A stretch of 44,305 nt of DNA from Phoronis australis. Its lineage: Eukaryota > Phoronida > Phoronidae. Shown one piece after another: positions 1 to 11,100 of this stretch. Under the pieces are notes generated by a model. It did not search any database. It was not told the origin of the DNA and saw only the letters and a list, made by a program, of their open reading frames with translations. A program made the translations under genes and the position numbers. Numbering within the stretch: the stretch's first letter is position 1; each line of letters opens with the position of its first letter. The DNA is taken from positions 1-44,305 of the forward strand of contig NMRA01001168.1 of NCBI GenBank assembly GCA_002633005.1, written 5' to 3'.

Positions 1-1950
1 ACTTTTTATAGCGACGTACAATTCAGTTAATGTTAAGAATATAGCAATAATAATTATAAACACGAATTTAGAGCATGTTGTTCAGATTGGTTGAGACCTT
101 GCAATTTACACTTTAAAGTTGTTAAGTAGTTTTGTAACAGTATGATTTGTATTTGGTGTTTAGTTTTGTAAAAGACTTGGGTCAGTCTTTGGGGGCCGGT
201 GTAAGATACTTCACGTTTGTTTTCTCCGGGTGGCTCATGGTCACGTGTATATTCAAGGCTGAATAGACTGAATGTAATTTGCATATGACCTGACACTCAT
301 TTCAGTATAAGTGTTGTGCGCTGACTCGATTTACTGACATTGTGGCAGTGCATATTTGGCGTCAGTGAGGAGAGCCAGGGAGCGGCAGTATTGAGAAATG
401 AAACAGAGAAGAACTGTGAAAATGTCAATTAGAAATGTTTCACGTCTCTCAATAAAGCACTTTTAAAAGATGTAACTCCTCTTGACTTGCCAAACACTCA
501 CAATGTGTTTACTTCATTAGAAACCGCCCAGGGTCGCCGGTCATTAAAATCAGGCTACACATGTATTTTCACATAACCTAAAAACATCCATTCTTCGTAA
601 TCTATATACTCTGTTTATAGCATAAAATGATTATTTTTATCAGCCTTGCCAAGGGTGGACGCGGTCAGGTGGATCCTGAGGCCAAGGAAGTAATGCTCAA
701 CAGTGCCATTGATTGGCAAAGAATTTAGCTCATTTACGAGAGTAATTTGATTGGTATTTACGTGTAAAACCAAGCTTTTTTGTTTAAGTTCGTCTACGGA
801 GCATTGCAGTATAAGCAATTAGATATATTTTTGAATTAGAGGTCCTTTCTAAAGGTATAGGAGTTTGTTACAAATAGTTTTAGGCGTATCTGGTCTTTGT
901 TGTTAAGGAATCTCATTAGCTTTCTTGAAAATTATCTGCCCCTCTATTTTTTACAATTGTTTAGAATAACAAAATATATATGATTCCTGGTCATTTTACA
1001 ATCTCCAGCAGCCTTGACTTTCAAATCACAGCATATGTCAATGAATGGTGTATAACAAGAATCTTTATAAAGTTCATTATGATTAGCAAAAACGATACCA
1101 GTTTCAGCGGCTAAACCGCTATCAACAACGCTAGCGTTTTAGCCAGACATACCCGATTCGCATGCTGGCTGACACGACAGTGCTCATGGACGAGTATGCA
1201 CGAGAGGATTTTCAGAGGGCAGTGCACGTTTAGAAAATACTTTCGACAATCCCATCCTAACGGATCTGGTGCCGATCAGAGAGACAACACATACATGTAC
1301 TTGTACAATTCACGATGAGGTCCAAAGTTTTTTTCCCTGTCTACATACTTGAAGGCTTGTAGCAGATTTACGCTTCATGCTGCCTGTTTTTTATGTTTTA
1401 TTTGGAGGTGCATTCATAGACATCAGACTTTGTCACACACACGGTCTACACGTTTACATGTGTGAGCTTGACAACGGATGAAATGCCTCTGTATAAATGT
1501 AAAGAACTGTCCCTGAAGTTGCACTAAACTGCTCAAAAAAACCAAGGGAGGAAGAGTGTCGCTTAGCAATTCTAAATACTTCAAGCATTTTTAGAATGTA
1601 GAGCTGAAATCTAAGATGTCACGTATGCTACAATTACCGGGGCAGCGCGCCAAATGGGTTTTTTTAAAATCAAATTATAGAAAACAAATTCAAAACAAAT
1701 CTGATTAATTTGAAAGCATCATAACAGAGAAATCGCTGATGGAATTCCGATGACACTTTCGGAATCCATTGTCGCTGGAAAGGGTATTGTTTTTGAAATG
1801 TTTTACATTGCATCAGAAGATATAATAATTAGTTTTTATGCATGATATGAAATTTAATTGTGTAGAAAACCGCTAAAGTCCTTTGGAGACTTACATGTGT
1901 TGTGGTGAACAAACAAAATTAAACAGAAAAAATTGTGTCTTTTTTTCTTT
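1..1950. other. Non-coding, no gene recognised
   Basis: AT-rich sequence with many short ORFs and no recognisable domain on either strand. A TACATGTA octamer is at 1292-1299. The LTR of the minus-strand BEL/Pao remnant to the right may extend into about 1900-2060, but I could not define its ends. Confidence 0.5.
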
Positions 1951-2064
1951 CAGTCCTGTTTCGCGCAAGAAGCAACACTCATCACTACACTCCCAGAGGA
2001 GAAGTGAAACAATAAACGATAATGTTTGAGCCTTAACACAACAGTTAATGATCTTTGAGCAGAG

Positions 2065-2380
2065 TTATTTAAGCAATTCACGAATTTTTCCAAGAGGTTT
2101 CTTTGCAGATTTCCTAATAGTCTTTTGACTACTAATGCCATTATTGGAGTCCAAAAGCTCAGAATCTTGATATGTGTAATCAGATTTGCGAGACACTACA
2201 GAATTATCACATTTACGAACGCTGCTCTCCATAGGGTATAGCAACGACCGTGGGCGATTTAAAGTTTTTTGAGACGGTAATACTACTTTAGCAGCCTTCA
2301 TTTCAACATCACATCTTTTTAACAATTTTTGATAAGCCCTGTTTTCCACATTCCACGGGTTGTCCACTGTCTTTTATGAG
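2065..2380 (-). pseudogene. BEL/Pao C-terminal (DUF5641-like) fragment
   Basis: One frame gives LADVVLIKDSGQP, resembling the GD.VLIKD motif of the DUF5641 region that follows integrase in BEL/Pao elements. A second frame, open over 100 codons to the stop at 2065, gives TLNRPRSLLYPMESS, matching the usual RP...L.PLE end. A frameshift lies between them. The fragment ends close to where a 3' LTR would begin, but no LTR was identified. Confidence 0.65.
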
Positions 2381-2804
2381 CACAACATCAGCAAGAGAGT
2401 GTGATTTCTTTGCCTGGACTTTTGGCGCCTTTAAATGTGTTTATGTTCTTTCACAGAGGCTAAGTAGATAATCGTTTTTCCAAATTTGCCAAAACTAGTT
2501 AAGCATGTGTTGGCGTCGTTTCAACATTTTCAGGAGTTCAGACTCGCTACTGACCCTTTTCAAATAGTCACGCTCTTCAGTGTCATCGTCTGACTGAGCT
2601 GGGAATGCTACATCGGGGTTGTTGCGTGATAGGGGATTTTGAGCCAACAGGTTTGCTTCATATACATGTAGCATGTTTGTTGCGACAATATCACTGTTAG
2701 CACATTTTTCGATATCTGGCGTAAGTTGTGGTAAATTCCACGTCGACCCAGCTTTTGAGGAGTTTTAAGCCACCGTGACGCCTGCCACCAGATCTCACAT
2801 TTGT

Positions 2805-3540
2805 TCAGTTATCACCTGTCATTCCTCGCGCCGCTGTATCAACAGATTGTTCTTTGTGTTGACGCATCGGAAAGTGAAATTGTGCGACTATGATTTCTCT
2901 GAAACGGTTTTTCACAAATACAGATAGCGGTATTTTCATGTCAATCCAATTTAGATCACATTGGGAATCAGTCCACAACACGGTCGTCCCCATGGCAAGA
3001 TTCAGTTGCTTTTAAACAAAGTTGAGAGCTCTTACGTCTATGGTAACATTCAAGAGTACAACTCTTGGCATGGTTATTGGAGCTAGTCGTGTTGGAATAA
3101 AGCAGATTTACAGCTCCGTTTTCATCACAGGAGACGCTCAGGTGCACCGTGACAGCATACATTTATGCCTTTTTAGAAGCTTCACAAAATCGTACTGTGG
3201 TTGAGAATTACAGTCTGGTAATCCGGTATAGTGTGGAATTTCATTAATTGAGAACTTCGACGGTTTTAGCCACTGCCCTTTGAGTTCATCAGGCAGCTCA
3301 TTGTCCCAGTCTTATCGAGGGCGAAAGGATTGCAGGCAGATCTTTGCAGCTAGGGTCACTTGTGTGATATAGCCTAAAGAGTCTTAGATTGAGCTGATTT
3401 GCCGCAGGATTTCCACTTTGCTTTTCACTTGATCTTCACTGTTTCCTGTAGGACAGAAAGAGACTCTATCGTTCCAGTAGATACCAAGAAGTTTCATTCC
3501 GTCACATTTAGCTCTGTCTTCATTAGGTATACTCGTTAGG
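2805..3540 (-). pseudogene. BEL/Pao RT C-terminus and RNase H fragment
   Basis: From right to left on the minus strand come a GMKLLGIYWND block, a stop, DSLGYITQVTL (the family's DPLG..SP.T.. motif), WDNELPDELKGQWLK, and then an open stretch containing LWTDSQCDLNWI and FVKNRFREI with DTAARGM. These are the hallmark Pao RNase H segments, including the D-S-Q-C active-site region. The final block (2805-2993) is open for 62 codons; the rest is split by stops and shifts. Neighbouring blocks at both sides belong to the same element. Confidence 0.82.
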
Positions 3541-3654
3541 AAGTTCTCGTCATTAGAGTACCATTTCTATTAGGTTTTTCATTTTTGAACTCTAGTTCAT
3601 AGTTTGAGGGTAGAATCAGTAATCCAGATTCTGTTTGCGTGGCAGAGGTCTCAC

Positions 3655-4012
3655 TGGTGGGTGATCGCCCAGTCAAAATCCATCCAAGTTTTTTAAAAGT
3701 CGATGAGAAATAACCCTACTTGAGTTTTGAGCCTTTTATACCAAGAGCTCATGGTAGAAGTCATTACCTATCAGGACATCGACGGAAGAGACATCTGGTG
3801 ATTTGGGTAGGGTATCAGCTCTGATGTATTTGTTCCATTTTGACGGAAGACTTGTTGATTAACCCTGTAATTTCAGGACGGACATTCACCTCAATTTCCG
3901 GAATATGATGAAGTAGTTGTCACGGGCCTTCACTACTCACTAACATAGGTCGTGTTGGTACAGCTACATGAACACCGAAATGACAAAGACCGCAATAACT
4001 CGCATTGGCTGA
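3655..4012 (-). pseudogene. BEL/Pao protease-region fragment
   Basis: Minus-strand pieces include SSVDVLIGNDFYHELLV, resembling the conserved D.LIG.D.Y segment that ends Pao-type proteases, followed after a stop by a LDGF-stop-LGDHPP stretch at the usual G..LG[WY]..[ST]G position. Upstream is a G.HV.VPTRP.L block. The frame shifts at least twice. It is recognisable only by comparison with the family and is not translatable. Confidence 0.65.
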
Positions 4013-5060
4013 TTTTGACCTAATCACTGTCCTGGGTTAATTTAATCCCTTATGTGCAAGGCTGTTGCAGACACCTATTGTTATTTTTTTTGGGGGGGTG
4101 TGAAATTTAGCAAATCCGTGCCTTTTACCTTGCTACAACTACCGTAAAAAACCGGAATACCAATAATAACCAAGAAGTGAATGTCACGGTGCAAAAAAGG
4201 AGAACGCCATCTGAATGCATTTCCAGTACATGTACGTCTAAATTCCAAAAATTTAGGTAAAAATGTATCATTTTCAACAAGCTTGTTGGCAATTTTCATT
4301 GATCAAAAGGGTGAATGCAACTGGATTCGTGCCAAGAACTCACAACGCAACAAAGATGTGCTCTCAAAGTGGAGAACTTCCGTATCCAAGTAATCAAGAG
4401 CACAGGTTAAATTTTGTGGGCTCAAAACAACTTCAAGGAACAGGAACTACTGAATACCATTTGTTGCAATCAATTACCGACCTACCCCATTTTTTCATGA
4501 GATACGTGTACCTTTGATGTGGTATTACTTGTAGACCACGAGTCTCGAAGACTGGGAACGCCCACTCTCACTTGCATGCACGCACCCAGCCTAAAAAGGA
4601 GGGGCTCTAATGTTTTGGAATGTGGACCTTTAGCTAAAACATAAAATGGGCTACGTTCACTGCTGTGAGTTGTGCATTCGCTCAGTTTAGGTACCTCGTG
4701 CCTTTTCAGTGGTCTTCCAGTGGACCAGCAAAGAGACCCCTCTATATTCGATTTGGCGCAGCTGACTTTTTGATGTCCTACATGCTGCTGTGTTTGTAAG
4801 GAGTCTTAAAGTGCCACAGTCGTGTGCCTGAATACGATGGCAAGCCATTTTGTCACTCATACTAAACTGACAATGGAATTTCCTGGGATTCGGAGTAAAG
4901 GTTGCAAATACCAATTGCCTTTTTCATGAACCGCAAATTTGTTATGGTGTCGTTCGTCGATGATACATGTACCTTTATCTCTGGGTCAGAAACTTCATTT
5001 ATCGATGCCAATGTAGCCTAGTTTAACAAGTGTTATTTCTCCCTCTTGATTTTACGCGAT
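4013..5060. repeat. Non-coding stretch with dispersed repeat copy A1 (about 4575-4730)
   Basis: No gene is recognised here. Around 4575-4730 is a copy of a repeat seen again at about 24190-24335 on the same strand. Both carry a GCACCCAGCCTA-like or GCACACAGCCTA-like start, then GAATGTGGACCTTT, GTACGTTCA-like and TTGTGCATTCGCT segments and a TTTCAGTGG/TTTTAGTGG end. It is probably an old interspersed element of unknown class. Confidence 0.6.
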
Positions 5061-5068
5061 GTTATCAG

Positions 5069-5097
5069 TATAAAGGAAAGAAAACAAAGTATAAAGG
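5069..5097 (+). promoter_or_regulatory. Twin TATAAA boxes upstream of exon 1
   Basis: Two TATAAAGG matches start at 5069 and 5090, 21 bp apart and 64 and 43 bp before the ATG at 5133. With transcription starting about 30 bp downstream of the second box, the 5' UTR would be only about 10-15 nt. A TATA promoter fits a highly expressed, tissue-specific secreted protein gene, but that is inference. Confidence 0.5.
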
Positions 5098-5132
5098 TCG
5101 GGCGCTTTGATAGGTTTTAACAAGACATCACT

Positions 5133-5197
5133 ATGTTACCACTGGTATTTCTCTTATTGGTCAGTTCCCTAAGCGGAACACATGGTAATTACAGGAC
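5133..5197 (+). CDS. Exon 1: signal peptide
   Basis: The exon encodes 21 codons plus two bases. It starts with ATG, has a hydrophobic core of Leu, Val and Phe (residues 2-11), then a small-residue stretch (SSLSGTHG) suited to signal peptidase cleavage around residues 16-18. It ends at a consensus donor (AC followed by GTAAGT), leaving two bases, the phase used by every later exon. It was too short to stand out as an ORF and was found by looking for a start upstream of the first cysteine-rich exon. It sits just below two TATAAA boxes. Linkage to exon 2 across a 1887 bp intron is inferred from phase and order. Confidence 0.7.
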
Positions 5198-8100
5198 GTA
5201 AGTGTTGTTTTTTAAATACTAAGGTAAAATATATTAAGAAAAATAGGTGAAGTTAAATCAATCTTCTTCTACTCATTCTTCATACATTATTTTCATTGAA
5301 AGGACATATCGCGGGTGTTTGACGATTTTTAACGCTCCATTGACGTCTCCTCTTGACCTTCCTGGAAGTCATTTCTATAATAAGCTGAAAATAGTCAGCT
5401 GCAAATGATAAGAAATATAGACTGCTCCAGCTGGCCCAATCCATGATCGAGTTATGATCACGTCATTTCAGTTTTGTGATTTGTGTATTAAGCATTCGTT
5501 TATGACTCCAAGTGAGACCCACACCATCTCTTCAACAACCTTGCATTGCAAAGTGTACAGATTTTCGGAAATTTAACTACAAAACGTAAAGGTTTACCAA
5601 ACTTTTGCATTTCATAGTCCCAAATTTGAGATTTCCTCGAGTCACCACCACTTCTGTCGCATTCTGGTAACCGCACCCCGCCACAGGATAAGGATCTAGC
5701 TGCTTGGGGGGGCAAAAAAACCGTTGAGCACCAACCCCCTCGCCAAGGCCCACAAACCCCTCCATCCGGTCTGCACAAAGTTGACACGATCTGATCTCAG
5801 ATTACTTTTCCTTGCTTTTTTGTTATTCAGAGATTCGATTCGGCAGGTTTCATAGGCCAAAAAACACAAAAATCAACGCGATCAAATCAAAGACCTAACA
5901 ACGTTACAATTTTTGTTCCCGGCAGAGTGTATTCGTCTCGTTTGCTCTTCAGTGAATGAACAATTAATAAGCTTTTTTCTTCAATAAATTTAATGTGTTA
6001 ACTAAACCAGTATCTCATCCTTATATGGAGTATATTGTAAACGAGTATTCAACAGAAAGCAAATAGTAAAACTATGAAATTATGTACATTCACGTTAATG
6101 TACTTTCTCCCTAACATTGGTAGCCGCTCGTGAAACTTTTTTTCCGTGACAGAGATAGCACTCTCACAATTATGCGCTATTTCACCTCACGTTCTCACGT
6201 CACTTTTTGTTTTAATCACCAGACTTGAGCCAGAACAGACTCGCATATAGATATGTCTTATGGGAAAGTCTTTCAACGACGTATTATGATCATGAAATGT
6301 GTAAAAACCGCTAATATACATTTATTCCCGCAAGTCGTGGGTCAAGGGGTTGAGGGTCGTGGGTCGTGGAATTGTAGGTCGAGGGGGCGTGGACACTGGG
6401 ATTCGAGGGGTTTAAGAGCAATCACCGTCTGAGCCCACTAGTGCCGTGTATTGTCAAATGTAACGAACTGTCTGACGTATCAGCTTACTTTTGCCTACGT
6501 CACGGCGAGAAAAACAGATGCCAATATCACTTGCACGCAATGGTGTCCTATTCAGACCCCTATTCAATAGAACTATTATCGGTCCTTTGTTGTTTTTCCT
6601 GGGATCTCTCGGCACAAAAAGGAAGCTTCACCGTTCATTTGACAGGCCTACATTTGCGTGATTGAATTGGCGTTTTCTTACATGTATGTTGCTAACGCTT
6701 TGCTAGGACTAACTGGTTAGCCCAATGCATCTAAAATAACAACTTTCCGTTGAAGTTAAGCTTTAATGAGACATCATTCATGATATTGAAGGAAATGAAT
6801 GCACTCTATCAACACGTGAAACGGAACCTATTGGTTCTTCAGAATGCTTGTTTTCTTACATACTGTACTGTAGTGTTACAGAATGAATTAAATTATAATT
6901 TTATTTTGCGATTCCAAGTACCAGGCTGGAAAAATAGTGTATTGATACCAAGAGGGCCACGTTATGGACGCCGCTCTTGATGTATCGCTTCAGTCTATAT
7001 CATACCGCCGCAGTGCTGATGTAAATCGTGTTTTTGACGTATTCGTAACTGAACAGTTGTGATTGCTTGAGTTGTGTTCTTTAGGTGCATGTGCTCATAC
7101 AAAATAGGCAGTGCGACCGGTGACACCATCAACACGGTGCACAGAATTGGCGCCATAACTACATGTAGAGAGGTGGAGCCGCGATGCCCAAATGACTGCA
7201 GAAATAACGCGGAGAAGTTCTTTAAGTTCAGCACTACAGCAGGAAGGAACAAAGTGTGCAGTATTTATGGTGGTTCAAGCATAACAGGGGTTGTTGTTTA
7301 TTCCGGTTCCATTGCGAGTAGTTGCCAAGGTTACGCAAGGTATCAAACTACAATAGGAGAGGGAATCATATGCTGCAAAAGGCCGTAAGTATAATATTTT
7401 ATTTAGTAGTGATACATAACATAAACAGTGTGATACATAAGACAATTTTCTTGTTTTCTTCAAAAGCTGAATACCGTATACTACATGTATGTACAACCGA
7501 CAACTATTGGCATGACTGTTTTGCACTAGTTACATGTAGTTTGTCTAAAACCTTATCTAATTGTGAACCTTCCAACAGCACATAAACAAGGAAATTGAGC
7601 ATACATTTCAGGGGCATACAGTCAGGACCGCATTAATATTCCTCGGACTTGAGGCTCCCAGTCTATAAGTAATCTGGGACCCTAGTCGTTACAAGTGCTT
7701 GTAACGAAGATTTTCGTACTGTGCGCACCTCTCTTCTGTCAGCATAACTTTTGAGACCTGCAGTGACGAAGCAGGGTTCCTAATTTGTGCGAGACCCTAT
7801 GCTTTGCTTATTGAGGACTGTGAATTCCCCCGTTTTCACCAAATTTGGATTTATCCTCGCAAGGACGAGACGTGTCCCCTTCTTTGCGCTGGGCCCCATT
7901 CCGTAGCTTACATGCATTTAGCTGCATGACTGGGTGGTGCGGCACTGCATACAGTACTAAACCTAATTAAATAATATATACCAACAACATTTATTGTTTT
8001 CGTAAATCGCACACTCTCAGCCAATGCCCGAGCATCTGAACTTTTTACAACGGTTAGTATCAGATTTGTTAGGCAATTTCTTAAGTAATGATGTCGTCTA

Positions 8101-11100
8101 CGTAATTACCAGGCTTTTCGGCCTATATTGAGAGCAATATCATCATAACAATTAGGTAACAAACGAATAAATTACCTCGCTAAGGCGAACTTCTATTTTT
8201 CGAAGAAGAACCGGAAACAGCTTTGTGTCTCGAAATGCCCAAACGTCAAACCGCGCTTAATGTGTGATATTCATTTGGTTTGATCGATCAGGTTTTAAAA
8301 AAGAAAGAATATAACGAAAAAATATGTATAGGCAGTAAGTAGACCAATGCCAAAATTAAGAAAAGTTTCAGCAGAGAGTATATTTCAGTGGTTTTGATGT
8401 AGTTTTCAAGCATTTTCAATTCTGCTTATATGGTTTAAGCACAAATACGTCATTTTAAAAAATATACTGTAGGTAATGAAAAAACATTTTCATAAAGTTA
8501 ACGTGTTGGCTAAGGTTTAAGGTGTTCCGTAACTATTGCTTGATCATTTAAAGTATCGTCCATTGTTATTTCAGTTGCAGTGCATGCCGACGGTATTACA
8601 AAGTGGGGTATTCAGCTTACCTTCAATATCTCGACAGTTGGAAACCAAATGTACCAAACAACGACCTCTACTATGCTTGCTTGAGCAGAGGCGAACTGGA
8701 GAATGTCTGTTTCGCCGATTGCAAGAAAGCCATGTCTTCGTTAACACCTCAAAATTTTTGTAACACCGTTAAGAGGCAAATTGGATATCCTGGTGCGACA
8801 TTTGGAGTTTCATTTTCAGCCCCATACTATACGAAGCGGGAGTTGTCAAGTCCGGCGGTCTGCTGTGGGTAAGAGAACCAGAAAAAGCACATAAAAGCAG
8901 TGCGCGAGCTTTCTTTCACGTCATACATATACTTCATGCAGATGCATGCATGTACATAATGTATCTACAGGTTTCCAAAGATGTTTACATGCATGTAGTG
9001 TTCTTGGGTGGGAACTATCTTTTACAAGAAATATAAATTGATTTTTTTCTTTTTTAGTAGTTTCTTCTCTACCGCGGTAAGAATTCAAGATACATTTACG
9101 TGTAATAATACGTGTAAGAGTATGTTGTCGTTAGCGTAGATGACAGTGTAGTCTTCTTTTGCAGTCGGTGAAAGCCATTATTTTTCGAAATCGTACTGCG
9201 CACAGACACTGCCTTGTCCTTAGATGGGCGGTTAATCAGTCAAATCTCCTAATCCAGTGTATTCAAATGTGCTGTAGGCATACTTTTGCTCTCAACTACA
9301 TCCTCGCTGCAACTATTCACTTAAATCCTCATTTCCTCAGTGTTTACATGTAGCTAGCAAAAACAAAATATTATTCATGGTGCTTACTCTCATTTTGTTC
9401 TTTACCCTGTCATGGATATTCTCGCTTCAGAATTTACTAGAATTGGCTAATCTTAAAATTGAAAATTCACTGTTCGCGACTTGATTCATCGTCTCATTGT
9501 ACAATTCAAGATGACACGAGTGTTAACTTTGGCATGATAGCCCTTTAAGGGTTCAAGTTGGAGATTGGCTTCAGGCCCATTTTTCAACAAGGCAGGGACC
9601 TTGTTTTTGGCCGGGATCTAGGCTATAGTAGTTTTTTAGCATTGTGGAAAACCGAGCACTTTCTCTCAGCATATTTTAAGAGTTCCTCAAATTTTCAGGT
9701 GCATATGTGATTTAGAAGCAGTTATCAATGGACAGTCTTCGAGTATGCCGGTTCACCTGCATCAGTCGAAAGAAACAACAACCTTCGACTGCGCTAAACA
9801 GTCTGGGCAATGCAAGGACCATTGTCGTTCAGTGATCGCATCGGCGCTGAACAACAAGAAAGCTACGTTCTCATCCTTTGACCAAGCATCCGGAGACAAA
9901 GTCTGCGGGCTTCTGGGTGAGCACAATTCTGTTAACTCCCCGGGACATGTCGTGTACTCCACCTACAGCTACGGAACTGGATTGAAAAAAGACTATCTGG
10001 GGACAGTTTGTTGTGGGTATGTAGCGATTTCAACATTTATATGATAAATGTGTAAAAAAAGTTATCGGAGTTGTGTATCTGACACATGCCCAGAAAAACA
10101 GGCGGACGACCATACGGAAGGGAACGCTGAGTGAGACACAGCTTCAGCGAGAGAAAGAGGGAGAGTTAGAACCGGCAGGGAACTGGGACAGGATAAGGGC
10201 GGGGTGGAAATGTGGACGAGCAGATGCACGACGCAAAAAGGGAGATGCAATCAATTCAAATTTATTTGGGCGACGACCTAAAATGTACACTTGTGAAAAA
10301 TCCAAGTGGACAAAATGAACAACATCTTTGGATTTCAACGGCTAATTGGTTTTAATTCTAGGTGCACGTGTGACTTAAAGGCCTCTCTTGCTTCGGGAAA
10401 GCTGGTGGAAGTTCAACTTCCCTTAACGCAGTATTTGAAAACCAAGTTTTACACGTGTCAAAACCAAAAACAAGATTGCTCGAACGACTGCAGGAGTGCT
10501 ATTGGTGCTGTGTTCAACAAAGATAGAACAATGTTTGGGAAGTTTGATGCCAATTCCGGAAGGAAAATGTGTGATCTGGTTTGGAAAAAGAATTTTACTG
10601 CCACTGATATTCCAGTTTACTCACAATACAAGTTCGGACAGATCACTGAAATGGACCCACTAGGAACCGTCTGTTGCGGGTAAGATCTTGAATTGCATTT
10701 GGTTCATGTTTTAAGAAATGTAATGATGTCATAATCTTGTATTACCTGATCCCAATTTTACAATCGCATTAATGTCATTAAAATGTTTATCCGATTATTG
10801 GCAGAATTTTCATTATGGGTTAAAAATGATTGACTTAACCAAATTATACATTGTGTCAAAATTAAACGAATCAACACGTCAGTAGTAAATGCGTGTGCTC
10901 AATTCGCTGTGAATTTGTTTACATATACATGCTCTGATACACACGGAAAAAGCGAGAAAAGGTAACGATTTTTGAACGTACGGTGATGTATGTGCTATTA
11001 AAGTTCTGTACCCGGATCCAGACTACGTAAAATCACTACTCTTGCTGCACGGTATTAGACTGTTAGGGATAACGATTATCTCAAAAGGATCAACCTGTCG

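Larger units (their letters stand above)
2065..4012 (-). mobile_element. Decayed BEL/Pao LTR retrotransposon (minus strand, LTRs not found)
   Basis: Reading the minus strand from right to left, four blocks appear in the order expected of a BEL/Pao polyprotein: an aspartic-protease-related part, the reverse transcriptase C-terminal/connection part, RNase H, and the C-terminal DUF5641-like end. Much of the RT and the whole integrase core are missing, and frameshifts and stops separate the blocks. The element is therefore dead. It is a different lineage from the plus-strand BEL/Pao copy at 11.3-16.2 kb. Confidence 0.8.

Noticed and set aside
5500-5787. 95-codon minus-strand ORF with several Cys and Gly
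   Set aside because: Composition reflects a G+C-rich patch; the cysteine spacing does not match the domain and there is no other support.
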